Assembly (NCBI RefSeq): GCF_000723405.1
Contig: NZ_CCAE010000020.1
Location: 18,539 to 82,538 of the forward strand
Direction: 5' to 3'
Length of the DNA: 64,000 bases
DNA from: Hydrogenophaga intermedia
GTDB taxonomy: Bacteria; Pseudomonadota; Gammaproteobacteria; Burkholderiales; Burkholderiaceae_C
The position numbers and the translations under genes are program-made. Each line of letters opens with the position of its first letter. Position 1 is the first letter of the stretch. The notes below the pieces were generated by a model. It had not been told where the DNA came from. It searched no databases and saw only the letters and a list, made by a program, of their open reading frames with translations. Of this stretch, positions 34,582 to 45,323 are shown in pieces.

Positions 34582-35718
34582 TCAGCTGAAGAAATCCTTC
34601 GCCTTCTCGAACCACCCCTTGTCGTTCGGGCTGTGCTTGTGCCCGCCCTTCTTGAAGGACTCGTCGAGTTCCTTCAGCAGCTTGCGCTGGTGCTCGGTGA
34701 GCTTCACCGGCGTCTCCACCGCCACGTGGCAGTACAGGTCACCGGGGTAGCTGCTGCGCACGCCCTTGATGCCCTTGCCGCGCAGTCGGAAGGTCTTGCC
34801 GCTCTGCGTGCCTTCGGGCAGGTCTATGGTGGCCTTGCCTTGCAGCGTGGGCACGTCGATCTCGCCGCCCAGGGCGGCGATGGTCATGCTCACGGGCACC
34901 TGGCAGTGCAGGTCGTCGCCGTCGCGCTCGAAGATGTCGTGCTTGCGCAGGCGGATCTCGATGTAGAGGTCACCCGCCGGGCCGCCGTTCTGGCCGGGCT
35001 CACCGTTGCCGGTGGAGCGGATGCGCTGGCCGTCGTCGATGCCGGCCGGGATCTTGATCTCCAGCGTCTTCTGGCGCTTGATCTTGCCCTGCCCGTGGCA
35101 GGTGGTGCAGGGCTCGGGGATGACCTTGCCGCGCCCCTGGCAGGTGGGGCAGGTCTGCTGCACGCTGAAGAAGCCCTGGCGCATCTGCACCACGCCCTGG
35201 CCGTGGCAGGTGCCGCAAGTCTTGGCGCTGGTGCCGGGCTTGGCGCCGCTGCCGTGGCAGGTGTCGCAGTCGTCCCAGCTGGGGATGCGGATCTGCGTTT
35301 CCTTGCCGTTGGCGGCCTCTTCCAGGCTGATCTCCATGGCGTAGGACAGGTCCGCGCCGCGGTACACCTGCCGGCCGCCTGCGCCGCCGCGGCGCGCGCC
35401 ACCGAAGATGTCGCCGAAGATGTCGCCGAAGGCGTCACCGAAACCGCCGAAGCCCTCGGCGCCGCCCGGGCCGCCGCGCATGTTGGGGTCGACGCCGGCG
35501 TGGCCGTACTGGTCGTAGGCGGCCTTCTTCTGCGCGTCCGAGAGCATCTCGTAGGCCTCCTTGGCCTCCTTGAATTTCTCTTCGGCGCCCTTGGCCGCAT
35601 CGCCCTGGTTGCGGTCGGGGTGGTGCTTCATCGCGAGCTTGCGGTACGCCTTCTTGATCTCCTCGTCGGAGGCGTTCTTGGGCACGCCGAGCACTTCGTA
35701 ATAGTCGCGTTTGGCCAT
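34582..35718 (-). CDS. dnaJ: Co-chaperone DnaJ
   Basis: 378 residues. A J domain (1-70) with 'KHHPDRNQG' is followed by a Gly/Phe-rich region and the zinc-finger domain with four motifs [24 protein letters not shown] and CTTCHGQG. C-terminal substrate-binding and dimerisation domains complete it. DnaJ presents unfolded proteins to DnaK and stimulates its ATPase. Normal length (E. coli 376). Third gene of grpE-dnaK-dnaJ, 80 bases after dnaK, ending at an intrinsic terminator. Confidence 0.97.
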   Translation of the reverse strand: MAKRDYYEVLGVPKNASDEEIKKAYRKLAMKHHPDRNQGDAAKGAEEKFKEAKEAYEMLSDAQKKAAYDQYGHAGVDPNMRGGPGGAEGFGGFGDAFGDIFGDIFGGARRGGAGGRQVYRGADLSYAMEISLEEAANGKETQIRIPSWDDCDTCHGSGAKPGTSAKTCGTCHGQGVVQMRQGFFSVQQTCPTCQGRGKVIPEPCTTCHGQGKIKRQKTLEIKIPAGIDDGQRIRSTGNGEPGQNGGPAGDLYIEIRLRKHDIFERDGDDLHCQVPVSMTIAALGGEIDVPTLQGKATIDLPEGTQSGKTFRLRGKGIKGVRSSYPGDLYCHVAVETPVKLTEHQRKLLKELDESFKKGGHKHSPNDKGWFEKAKDFFS

Positions 35719-35798
35719 GGTCTCTGGGGCTTGTGTTTGAACACGAACGCCGCGTCAGCTTGCGCGGACGCGGCGGTGTGGCGGATGTCGCGGCGCGA

Positions 35799-37733
<1,935 letters not shown>

Positions 37734-37826
37734 GGGTTTCTCCGTCCGAATGTGGAAATGCTTGTGAAAGCGATGTGCGAAAGGTGTGGATAAGCGGTGG
37801 GCTTTTCAAGTCCGGATGTGGACAAG

Positions 37827-38399
37827 TTATTTGGGCGCCGCCACGGTGACCAGGGCCGGGCGCAGCACGCGATCGGCGATGAGGTAGCCCTTCTGGAGCA
37901 CCGTGACCACGGTGTTGGGCTCCTGGTCGGCTGGCACCATGCTGATCGCCTGGTGCTGGTGGGGGTCGAACTTGCTGCCGGCGACGGGCGCGATCTGCAC
38001 GACCTTGTGGCGCTCCAGCGCGCTCTTGAGCTGCTTGAGCGTGGCCTCGGTGCCTTCGCGCAACTGCTCGCGCGTGGCCTCCTGGACGGCCAGGCCGGCT
38101 TCCAGGCTGTCGGCCACGGCCAGCAGGCTCTCGGCGAAGCTCTCCACCGCGAACTTGCGGGCCTTGCTGACTTCTTCCTCGGCGCGGCGGCGGGCGTTCT
38201 CGGCCTCGGCCTTGGCGCGCAGGTACTGGTCGGCCAGATCGGTGTTCTGCGCCTTCAGGGTGACCAGTTCGGCCTGCAGGCCGGCCTGTGCCTCGGCCTC
38301 GCCGGCCGCCTGGGCGGCTTCGGCCTCTTCGGGGCTCACTGGCATCTGTGGCGCGGTGTTGTCCTGGGGCGGCGGGGCGTTGGGGGGCGTCTGGCTCAT
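37827..38399 (-). CDS. grpE: Nucleotide exchange factor GrpE
   Basis: 190 residues from the ATG at 38399. A disordered Pro/Gln-rich N-terminus leads to a long coiled coil ('[20 protein letters not shown]' onward), then the beta domain with '[13 protein letters not shown]' and '[20 protein letters not shown]'. GrpE releases ADP from DnaK and acts as a thermosensor. The in-frame extension to 38492 would cross the heat-shock promoter and is rejected. First gene of the operon. Confidence 0.95.
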   Translation of the reverse strand: MSQTPPNAPPPQDNTAPQMPVSPEEAEAAQAAGEAEAQAGLQAELVTLKAQNTDLADQYLRAKAEAENARRRAEEEVSKARKFAVESFAESLLAVADSLEAGLAVQEATREQLREGTEATLKQLKSALERHKVVQIAPVAGSKFDPHQHQAISMVPADQEPNTVVTVLQKGYLIADRVLRPALVTVAAPK

Positions 38400-38465
38400 C
38401 GTTGCGGTGGTTCTTGCGGTTCGTGAACAGGGGTGTCTGGGGGCGGTTTGCCCGACAAGTCGGGC

Positions 38466-38493
38466 ACATGGGGCCGGTTTGGCGGAATTCAAG
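38466..38493 (-). promoter_or_regulatory. Sigma-32 (RpoH) heat-shock promoter of grpE-dnaK-dnaJ
   Basis: On the minus strand, CTTGAA (38488-38493) and CCCCATGT (38466-38473) are separated by 14 bases, nearly the RpoH consensus. Transcription would begin near 38458, about 60 bases before grpE, at an 8-bp hairpin (38449-38466, TGCCCGAC-AA-GTCGGGCA). No CIRCE repeat was seen, so RpoH rather than HrcA control is indicated. Confidence 0.88.
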
Positions 38494-38558
38494 GGGCGCC
38501 CGTGCGCCAGGGGTTCGCGGGGCAGAATCGGCGGTTTTTACCGCCAACGAACCTCAGC

Positions 38559-39410
38559 ATGAAACTGATCCGCCACGGCCTGCCCGGCGCCGAGTCTCCC
38601 GGTCTGATCGACGCCAGCGGCACGCCGCGCGACCTTTCGGGGGTAGTGGCCGACATCGCGCCGGCCACGCTGGGCCCGGATTCTATGGCCCGACTGGCCG
38701 CGCTCGACCCTTTGAAGCTGCCGCCCGTGCCCTCGGGCACCCGCCTGGGGCCCTGCGTGGGCGGGGTGGGCAACGTCATCGGCATCGGCCTGAACTACGC
38801 CGACCACGCCGCCGAGGCGGGCCTGAAGGTGCCGGGCGAGCCCATCGTCTTCAACAAGCACGCGGGCGCCCTCAGCGGGCCGAACGACGATGTCTGGCTG
38901 CCGCCGGGCGCGCTCAAGCTCGACTGGGAGGTCGAGTTGGGCGTGGTCATCGGCCAGCGGGCCTTTCACGTGGGCGAGGGGGAGGCCCTGTCGCACGTGG
39001 CCGGCTACTGCCTGCTCAATGACGTGTCCGAGCGGGCCTACCAGATCGAACATGAGGGCCAATGGGTGAAGGGCAAGAGTTACCCCACGCATTGCCCCAT
39101 CGGCCCCTGGCTGGTGACGCCCGACGAACTGGGCGACCCGCAGGACGTGGAACTGTGGCTGGAGGTGAATGGCACGCGCCGCCAGAACGGCAGCACGCGC
39201 ACCATGGTGTTCGGCGTGGCCACGCTGGTGAGCTACCTGAGCCGCTTCATGGCCCTGCAGCCCGGCGACGTGATCGCCACCGGCACGCCCCCCGGCGTGG
39301 GCATGGGGCACAAGCCGCCGCTGTACCTGAAGGCGGGCGACGTGATGGTGCTGGGCGGGCGGGCGCTGGGCGAGCAGCGTCAGGTGGTGGTGAAAAGCCC
39401 GGCTTCTTAA
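38559..39410 (+). CDS. Fumarylacetoacetate hydrolase (FAH) family protein
   Basis: 283 residues. The C-terminal FAH fold starts 'IGIGLNYADHAAEAGLKVP'. The metal ligands lie in 'DWEVELGVVIG' and 'YCLLNDVSERAYQ', followed by 'KSYPTHCPIGPWLVTPDEL' and 'VIATGTPPGVGMGHKPPLYL'. Such enzymes cleave or hydrate 2-oxo acids from aromatic or sugar catabolism (ureidoglycolate-lyase-like, 2-hydroxyhepta-dienedioate isomerase-like). The exact substrate is unknown. Divergent from grpE, with both promoters in 159 bases; a small hairpin (38529-38544) sits in its leader. Its stop overlaps the stop of the convergent HxlR regulator by four bases. Confidence 0.87.
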   Translation: MKLIRHGLPGAESPGLIDASGTPRDLSGVVADIAPATLGPDSMARLAALDPLKLPPVPSGTRLGPCVGGVGNVIGIGLNYADHAAEAGLKVPGEPIVFNKHAGALSGPNDDVWLPPGALKLDWEVELGVVIGQRAFHVGEGEALSHVAGYCLLNDVSERAYQIEHEGQWVKGKSYPTHCPIGPWLVTPDELGDPQDVELWLEVNGTRRQNGSTRTMVFGVATLVSYLSRFMALQPGDVIATGTPPGVGMGHKPPLYLKAGDVMVLGGRALGEQRQVVVKSPAS

Positions 39411-39721
39411 GCCCGGGCGCGCGCCGACGGTTGGCGCTGGTGCCAGCGGCTGGCAAAGCCGCGCATTTCGCCCATGCGGCGCACCAGGTCGGCGCCTTGC
39501 GTCGTGAGGCGGTAGCCCGTGCCGTTGTGGTCGACGAGCCGCGCGGCGCGCAGTTCCTTGATGCGGGTGTTGAGCGTATTGGGCGTGACGCCGCCCACGC
39601 TGTCCTGCAGCAGGCGAAAGGTCTGCGGGTGGCCATCGGCCAGGGCCCAGAGCACGCGCATGGCGTAGCGCGATTCCAGCAGTTCGAACAGCTGGTTCAC
39701 GGCTTCCTGGTCCTTGCTCAT
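39407..39721 (-). CDS. HxlR-type winged-helix transcriptional regulator
   Basis: 104 residues, a single winged-helix domain: 'LLESRYAMRVLWALADGHPQ' with 'TFRLLQDSVGGVTPNTLNTR' and 'ELRAARLVDHNGTGYRLTTQ'. HxlR proteins are small dimeric regulators responding to aldehydes, thiols or aromatics. AGGAG nine bases before the ATG at 39721 supports the start over the upstream 39745. No target is visible. It converges on the FAH gene with overlapping stops. The 166 bases upstream of it contain no gene. Confidence 0.82.
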   Translation of the reverse strand: MSKDQEAVNQLFELLESRYAMRVLWALADGHPQTFRLLQDSVGGVTPNTLNTRIKELRAARLVDHNGTGYRLTTQGADLVRRMGEMRGFASRWHQRQPSARARA

Positions 39722-39887
39722 GGGCGGTCTCCTGGCGGCCTGCACAAGGCGTGTCGCGCTGTGTCAACTCGTGTCAGCACTATAGGCAGCAACGCGCCCG
39801 CTACCAAGTTGCTAGCTGTGTGCGGCGCAGCATTGTGGCGCCGCGTTCACCCGGGTTTGCCCCGATGGGCGTGCGCGGCGCGGCGCT

Positions 39888-40442
39888 TCAGATGGCGTCG
39901 TCGCCCAGGCCCTGCGCGGGGCCGCGGCGGTACACCTTGCGCAGCAGGCCGATGAGGGTCCGCACCTCGTCGGGCGTGAGCGCGGAAGTGGCCTCGCCTT
40001 CGAGTTCGGTGGCCGTGGCCTGGGCCTGGCGGTGCAGCTTCTGGCCGGCGGCGGTGAGGTGCAGGCCCTGGGCCCGGCGGTCGCTGGGGTGGGGCTTGCG
40101 CACCACCAGCTCGCGCGCCTGCAGCGCCTTGACCATGCCCACCAGGTTGGGCGGCAGGATGTCCAGCGCCGCGCAGATCTGTCGCGAGGTGACGCCGGGG
40201 TTGTGGGCGATCACGCTGAGCACCGAGAAATCCACCGGCCGCAGGCCGTAGGGCGCCATGCGGCGCAGGAACACGGCGATGACCGTGAGCGCCGCGCGCC
40301 GCGCGTTGTAGCCCACCAGGGTTTCCAGGAAGCGGGTGTCGGGCAGGCCGTCGCCCGCGCTGGCGGCCTCGTCGGCGGGCGTGGCGCCCTTGCGCGCGCC
40401 CCGGGGGCGGCGCATGGCGTTGGCGATGGAGGTGTCGGTCAT
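39888..40442 (-). CDS. MarR-family transcriptional regulator
   Basis: 184 residues. After a charged, flexible N-terminus of about 45 residues comes a MarR winged helix: 'LRPVDFSVLSVIAHNPGVTS', the recognition helix 'ILPPNLVGMVKALQARELV' and the wing 'RKPHPSDRRAQGLHLT'. MarR proteins of phenylpropanoid clusters (FerR/HcaR-like) release DNA when hydroxycinnamoyl-CoA thioesters bind. That role here is inferred from position as the last gene of the feruloyl-CoA operon and from an operator-like repeat at its promoter. ATG at 40442, 16 bases after the thioesterase. Confidence 0.85.
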   Translation of the reverse strand: MTDTSIANAMRRPRGARKGATPADEAASAGDGLPDTRFLETLVGYNARRAALTVIAVFLRRMAPYGLRPVDFSVLSVIAHNPGVTSRQICAALDILPPNLVGMVKALQARELVVRKPHPSDRRAQGLHLTAAGQKLHRQAQATATELEGEATSALTPDEVRTLIGLLRKVYRRGPAQGLGDDAI

Positions 40443-40458
40443 CCAGCGTTGGGCGGGT

Positions 40459-40878
40459 TCAGCTGCACAGCGCCTTGATGTCCTCGGGCACGGGGATGGC
40501 GCGAATGCGCGAGGCGTCGGCCGGGTCGCGCTCGCAGAAGGCGCGCACCTCGGTGCCTTCGCACAGCAGGGTGTCGCCACGCATCACGCGGTGCTGGTGC
40601 TTGAACACCTTGGCGCCCCATTCGATGACGCTGGTGTGCACCTGCAGGCGCTCGCCGTAGGTGGCGGGTTTCATGAACTTGGTGTGGATCTCCAGCAGCG
40701 GCGTGCCGATGATGCCGCGCGTCTTCACCAGCTCGCGCCAGGGCTGCACGCCGCATTTGACAAAGAAGTTCAGCGAGGACGCGTCCATCCATTTGCTGAA
40801 ATTGGGGAAGAAGACGATGCCGGCGGGGTCGCAGTCGCCGAACATGACTTCCACTTCATAGATCTGGGTTTGGCTCAT
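40459..40878 (-). CDS. Hotdog-fold acyl-CoA thioesterase (4-hydroxybenzoyl-CoA thioesterase type)
   Basis: 139 residues. The active-site motif 'FGDCDPAGIVFFPNFSKWMD' with its Asp is that of the Pseudomonas 4-hydroxybenzoyl-CoA thioesterase branch. It would hydrolyse an aroyl- or acyl-CoA to the free acid and CoA in the cytoplasm. In this operon the likely substrates are hydroxybenzoyl-CoA-type products of side-chain shortening of hydroxycinnamates; that is inference. It lies eight bases after the tannase-family gene. Confidence 0.87.
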   Translation of the reverse strand: MSQTQIYEVEVMFGDCDPAGIVFFPNFSKWMDASSLNFFVKCGVQPWRELVKTRGIIGTPLLEIHTKFMKPATYGERLQVHTSVIEWGAKVFKHQHRVMRGDTLLCEGTEVRAFCERDPADASRIRAIPVPEDIKALCS

Positions 40879-40886
40879 CTAGGTAT

Positions 40887-42608
40887 TCACTGACAGGAAA
40901 AACTGGCGGCGCTGTCGGCGTCGCCGCCCTGGTAACGGGCCACGGAAGGATAGGCGCACAGCGGGCGGCTTCTTTGCGCGGACCAGCCCGCGGGGAGTTC
41001 ATTGTTCACGCCACCCGCGTTGCCGGTGCCGCGGGCAGTGGCCTTCACCGCCTGCGGCGGCTCGCCGTGTTCCACCCAGCGCACCAGCGGCGTGAGCAGG
41101 TCGAACTGGTCGGTGGCGGGGCCTCCGCTGCAGTGGTTCATGCCCGGCACGGGAAAGTAGCGCGCGAAGTCGGCGGCGCGCCCGCCCTGGCTGGCGTTGA
41201 CGCGCTCCACCCACTGGCGGGTGTCCTCGGCCGAGAAGATGGCGTCGCTCACGCCGTGGTACAGCACCATCTTGGCGCCGCGCGCGCGCAGCGGCAGCAG
41301 GTTGTCGGGCCTGTCGTGCCCGGGCGGGCCCATCAGCGACAGGCCGGATTCGCGGTAGGTGTCGGTGGTGGCCGAGACGGCACCCAGCAGGGCGTCGATG
41401 TCGGCGCTGGCGAAGTTCACCGGCGCGGCGGGCGGCGCGGTGAACACCGTGCCCACCGAGAGCGGGTCGAGCGCGACCGAGTTGACGAACTTCCAGGTGG
41501 CCCAGTTGCTGCCGGCGATGCCGGCGTCCCACGGGAAGGCGCTGTAGATGGGCCGACCATTGGCGGTCTGGCCGCCGGCGTGTACCTGGGCCAGCGCGTC
41601 GATCTGCGGTGCCGTCAGGCATTGGCCATCTCGCGCCTGGCCGCCTTTGCAGGCGGGCAGGTCGCGCGCCGGCTGGAACGCGGCCTGGCAGGCCTGCGTG
41701 GCCTGCACCAGACCGTCGCTCAGGCCATCCAGCGCGTCGCAGCGCTGCAGCACGGCGCGGGCCACGGTCTGGCGTTCGGCGGCGGTCAGCGCGCTGCCCA
41801 GGTCGGGGATGCTGGCGTTCGGGTTGAGCGGGTGGCGAACCGTGGTGCCGGGCGTGGCGATGGCGGCCCACTTCTGCGCGCCCCACAACTGGGCCAGCGC
41901 CGCGTTGGGCAGGCGGTAGCCGGGCGCGCCGATGAGGTAGCCGTCGTATTGGTCGCCGAGGCGGCTGGCGGCCACCAGCGCGTGGCGCCCGCCGTTGGAG
42001 CAGCCGCCGATGTAGGAGCGGTCCGGCCCCTTGCCGTAGGCGCCCTGGATCAGCGCCTTGGCCATGGGCGTGAGCTTGGCCACGGCCTGGTAACCGTAGT
42101 CCAGGCGCGCCTGCGGCTCCAGCCCGAAGTACGGCGTTTGCGCGCCCGTGTGGCCGGCGTCGGAACTGATCACCGCGAAGCCTTGCACCAGCGCCCCGGT
42201 GAGCGGGCCGCCGCCCAGGGCGCCCTCGGCCGGGCGCACGGCGCCGTCGAGGCCGCCGTTGCCCTGGTAGTAGAAGCGCCCGTTCCAGGCCTGGGGCAGG
42301 CGCATCTCGAAGCCGATGGCGTAGTCGCGCCCGTCGCTGCCCTTGCGCTCGTGCATCCGGCCCTTGACCAGGCAGTGCGCTGCCACCGGCTGGCCGGCGA
42401 GCTTGAGCTCCCCCGCCGCCACCGGCGCGGCCGACTCGATGCGCGTGGCCGGGTGCTGGAACTGCGCGGCCAGGGCCTCGCATTGCTTCAGCGTGGCGCC
42501 GGCAGCCGGTGACAGGCGTGCGGGCGGCGTGCCGGGTGTGATGGCGCAGGCGCCGAGCAGCAGTGCCGCGCCGAGCGCGGCGCCGCCATGGACGGTTCGG
42601 GTCTTCAT
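40887..42608 (-). CDS. Tannase/feruloyl esterase family lipoprotein
   Basis: 573 residues. A lipoprotein signal with lipobox 'LLLGAC' (Cys near 21) predicts an outer-membrane or periplasmic anchor. The alpha/beta-hydrolase core has the nucleophile in 'YIGGCSNGGRHALV', the acid probably near 'GAKMVLYHGVSDAIFS', and the His in 'GMNHCSGGPATDQFD'. The Cys residues next to Ser and His form the disulfide typical of this family. It hydrolyses esters of phenolic acids (ferulate, gallate and similar). With the feruloyl-CoA synthetase gene in the same operon, release of hydroxycinnamates from plant-derived esters is a reasonable role. Confidence 0.88.
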   Translation of the reverse strand: MKTRTVHGGAALGAALLLGACAITPGTPPARLSPAAGATLKQCEALAAQFQHPATRIESAAPVAAGELKLAGQPVAAHCLVKGRMHERKGSDGRDYAIGFEMRLPQAWNGRFYYQGNGGLDGAVRPAEGALGGGPLTGALVQGFAVISSDAGHTGAQTPYFGLEPQARLDYGYQAVAKLTPMAKALIQGAYGKGPDRSYIGGCSNGGRHALVAASRLGDQYDGYLIGAPGYRLPNAALAQLWGAQKWAAIATPGTTVRHPLNPNASIPDLGSALTAAERQTVARAVLQRCDALDGLSDGLVQATQACQAAFQPARDLPACKGGQARDGQCLTAPQIDALAQVHAGGQTANGRPIYSAFPWDAGIAGSNWATWKFVNSVALDPLSVGTVFTAPPAAPVNFASADIDALLGAVSATTDTYRESGLSLMGPPGHDRPDNLLPLRARGAKMVLYHGVSDAIFSAEDTRQWVERVNASQGGRAADFARYFPVPGMNHCSGGPATDQFDLLTPLVRWVEHGEPPQAVKATARGTGNAGGVNNELPAGWSAQRSRPLCAYPSVARYQGGDADSAASFSCQ

Positions 42609-42660
42609 CGCTTGTCTCCTCGGGTGGCCGGTGGCTTCTTGTTTGTCGGGTGGCGCGTGT

Positions 42661-43425
42661 TCAGCGCGGCGCCATGCGCAGGGCGCCGTCCAGGCGGATC
42701 ACCTCGCCATTGAGGTGCGTGTTGGTCACGATGTGCGCGGCCAGCGACGCGAACTCCTCGGGCTTGCCCAGGCGCGAGGGGAAGGGGATGCTCGCCGCCA
42801 ACGAGGCCTGCACCGGCTCGGGCAACTGGCGCATCAACGGCGTGGAGAACAGCCCCGGCGCGATGGTGCACACGCGGATGCCGTGTTGCGCCAGGTCGCG
42901 CGCCATGGGCAGCGTCATGCCCACCAGGCCGCCCTTGGACGCGCTGTAGGCCTGCTGGCCCACCTGGCCGTCGAAGGCCGCCACGCTGGCGGTGAACAGC
43001 ATCACGCCGCGCTCGCCGTCTTCCAGCGCGTCCAGCTTGGCGCAGGCGGCGGCGAACAGGCGGCTGGCGTTGTAGGTGCCGATGAGGTTGACGTTGATGA
43101 CCTTGGCGAAATCCTCCAGCGGCGCGGCGCTGCCGTCCTTCTGCACCACGCGCTTGGCGGTGCCGATGCCGGCGATGTTCATGAGGATGCGCGCCGGGCC
43201 GTGCGCGGCGGCGGCGGCGTCCAGCGCGGCCTGCACGCTCTCGGTGTCGGTCACGTCGCACTTGCAGGCAACGCCGCCGATGTCCTTGGCCACGCGCTGC
43301 GCGCCCTCCAGGTTCACGTCCAGCACGGCGACCTTGGCGCCCAGGCGCGCGAGTTCGCGCGCGGTGGCCTCGCCCAGGCCCGAGCCGCCGCCGGTGACCA
43401 GTGCGGCCTGTCCTTCGATCTTCAT
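42661..43425 (-). CDS. Short-chain dehydrogenase (3-hydroxyacyl-CoA dehydrogenase type)
   Basis: 254 residues. NAD-binding 'LVTGGGSGLGEATAREL'; the Asp after the second strand ('VAVLDVNLEG') favours NAD. Catalytic Ser is in 'LFTASVAAFDG', and Tyr and Lys in 'QQAYSASKGGLVGM'. It resembles HSD17B10-like 3-hydroxyacyl-CoA dehydrogenases. In context it would oxidise the 3-hydroxyacyl-CoA formed by the crotonase encoded two genes upstream. The start overlaps the synthetase stop by four bases (ATGA). Confidence 0.88.
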   Translation of the reverse strand: MKIEGQAALVTGGGSGLGEATARELARLGAKVAVLDVNLEGAQRVAKDIGGVACKCDVTDTESVQAALDAAAAAHGPARILMNIAGIGTAKRVVQKDGSAAPLEDFAKVINVNLIGTYNASRLFAAACAKLDALEDGERGVMLFTASVAAFDGQVGQQAYSASKGGLVGMTLPMARDLAQHGIRVCTIAPGLFSTPLMRQLPEPVQASLAASIPFPSRLGKPEEFASLAAHIVTNTHLNGEVIRLDGALRMAPR

Positions 43426-45323
43426 GCGTGTCTCCTCTGTTCGGTGGGTTGGGGAAGCAGGGTGTTCGGCGCCGTGCCCGCGTGCAGCGCGGCGACGAGT
43501 TCGGCGCGGTGCTTGAGCACGGCGCGCTGGTTGATGGAGCCCTTGTCGGTGACCTCGCCCTTGTCGATGCTCGGCGGCTCGGCCAGCAGCAGCAGGCGCG
43601 CCACGCGGTTGGCGCTGCCGGTGGCCTGCGCGGCCAGGTCATTGAGCACCTGCTGGAAGTGCGACAGCACCTTCGGGTGCGACAGCACCTCGGCCAGCGG
43701 CGCGTCGCTGCCCAGGCCGGCCAGGCCGCGCACCGCGCCGGTGGTGAACAGCATCGCGCCCACCTCCTTCTCGTTCAGACCGGTGATGACCGCGTCCTGC
43801 ACGAAAGGCGCGCCGGCCGCGATGATCTTTGCGCGCAGCGGGCCCACGCTGACGAAGGTGCCGGTGGCGAGCTTGAAGTCCTCGGCGATGCGGCCGTCGA
43901 AGCGCAGACCCAGGTGGGGGTTCGCCGGGTCGATCCAGGCGACGGCGTCGCCGGTGCAGAAGAAACCTTCCTCGTCGAAGGCCTCGGCCGTGGCCTCGGG
44001 GCTGCGCCAGTAGCCGGGCGTGATGTTGGGGCCGCGGTAGCGCACCTCGGTCTTGTCGCCGCTGGGCACGAGCTTGAGCTCCAGCCCGGCCGCGGGCAGG
44101 CCCAGGTCACCGGACTTCACCTCGGGCCGCGTGATGTACAGGCCGAAGGGGCCGGATTCGGTCATGCCCAGGCCGGTGCCCATCACCACGCGCTCGCCGA
44201 TCTCCTGCTCCTCCACCTCGTGCAGCGTGTCCCACACCGGCTGGGCCAGCGCGGCGCCGGCGTAGAAGAACATGCGCACGCGGCTCAGCAGGTTCTTGCG
44301 CAGCACCTCGTCGGTCTTCATCGCGTTGGCGATGGCCTCGAAGCCCGTGGGCACGTTGAAGTACACGGTGGGCGCGATCTCGCGCAGGTTGCGCAGCGTC
44401 TCGCCGATGAGCGCAGGCGTGGGCTTGCCGTCGTCGATGTAGAGCGTGCCGCCGTGCACGAGCGCCAGACCGACGTTGTGGTTGCCGCCGAAAGTGTGGT
44501 TCCAGGGCAGCCAGTCCACCAGCACGGGGGGTGAGTCGGGGTCGGCCAGCACCGGCATGCTCTGCGCCATCTGCCGCTGGTTGGCGCACCACATGCGCTG
44601 CGTGTTGATGACGGCCTTGGGCAGCTTGGTGGAGCCCGAGGTGAACAGGAATTTGGTGATGGTGTCGGGGCCGGTGGCCTGCATGGCCGCGTCCACGGCG
44701 CCGTCGCCCTCGGATCTGGGCGCCGTGGCGCGCAGGCTGGCGAACGAGGTGGTGGCGCGGCTTGGCACGCTGCCGCTGGCCGTGGCGATCTCCACGCCCT
44801 CGGGGATGGCCGCGAGCAGAGCGCGCTCGTAGCGTGCCGCGTCGGACGCGAATACAAGACCTGGCGTGAGCGTGCTCACCATGTGGCGCAGCTTCTCGAA
44901 GTCCTGGCTCACCAGCGAATACGCGGGCGAGGCCGGCGACCACGGGATGCCCGCGTACAGGCAGCCCAGCGCGATCTGCGCGTGCTCGAGATCGTTCTCG
45001 CTGAGGATCAGCACGGGCCGCTCGGTGCTCAGACCACGGTCGAGCAGGGCCTGTCCGATGGAGCGCGCAGCGTCCAGTGCGTCGGCGTAGCTCAGGTGCA
45101 CCCAGTCGCCGGTGCTGCCGTCGGCGCGCTTCGCGCGGCGGGCCATGAAGCTGCGCTCGGGCGCCTGCTTGGCCCAATGCACCAGGTAGTCCGTCATGCG
45201 GTGCGCGTACGGCTGCAGCGGCAACGTGGCGCTGAGGTAGGTGGTGCCGTCGGCGGCGTGACGCACGCTGGCCTGCGTCACGCCGAAGTCGAGCGCGCGG
45301 TAGCGCGGGGCCGCTGCGCTCAT
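43422..45323 (-). CDS. fcs: Feruloyl-CoA synthetase
   Basis: 633 residues, AMP-forming ligase. The P-loop is the feruloyl-CoA-synthetase form 'FLFTSGSTKLPKAVINTQRM', with Lys-Leu in place of the usual Gly-X. Then come 'WLPWNHTFGGNHNVGLALVH', 'GTGLGMTESGPFG', 'EGFFCTGDAVAWIDP' and 'GRIAEDFKLATGTFVSVGPL'. It activates ferulate, p-coumarate or caffeate to the CoA thioester. Both ends overlap neighbouring genes by four bases (crotonase upstream, SDR downstream), so the three are translated together. Substrate is inferred from family resemblance and operon. Confidence 0.88.
   Translation of the reverse strand: MSAAAPRYRALDFGVTQASVRHAADGTTYLSATLPLQPYAHRMTDYLVHWAKQAPERSFMARRAKRADGSTGDWVHLSYADALDAARSIGQALLDRGLSTERPVLILSENDLEHAQIALGCLYAGIPWSPASPAYSLVSQDFEKLRHMVSTLTPGLVFASDAARYERALLAAIPEGVEIATASGSVPSRATTSFASLRATAPRSEGDGAVDAAMQATGPDTITKFLFTSGSTKLPKAVINTQRMWCANQRQMAQSMPVLADPDSPPVLVDWLPWNHTFGGNHNVGLALVHGGTLYIDDGKPTPALIGETLRNLREIAPTVYFNVPTGFEAIANAMKTDEVLRKNLLSRVRMFFYAGAALAQPVWDTLHEVEEQEIGERVVMGTGLGMTESGPFGLYITRPEVKSGDLGLPAAGLELKLVPSGDKTEVRYRGPNITPGYWRSPEATAEAFDEEGFFCTGDAVAWIDPANPHLGLRFDGRIAEDFKLATGTFVSVGPLRAKIIAAGAPFVQDAVITGLNEKEVGAMLFTTGAVRGLAGLGSDAPLAEVLSHPKVLSHFQQVLNDLAAQATGSANRVARLLLLAEPPSIDKGEVTDKGSINQRAVLKHRAELVAALHAGTAPNTLLPQPTEQRRHA

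Noticed and set aside
38400..38600. CIRCE element for HrcA control of grpE-dnaK
   Set aside because: No TTAGCACTC-N9-GAGTGCTAA repeat; the palindrome present is different and a sigma-32 promoter explains control.
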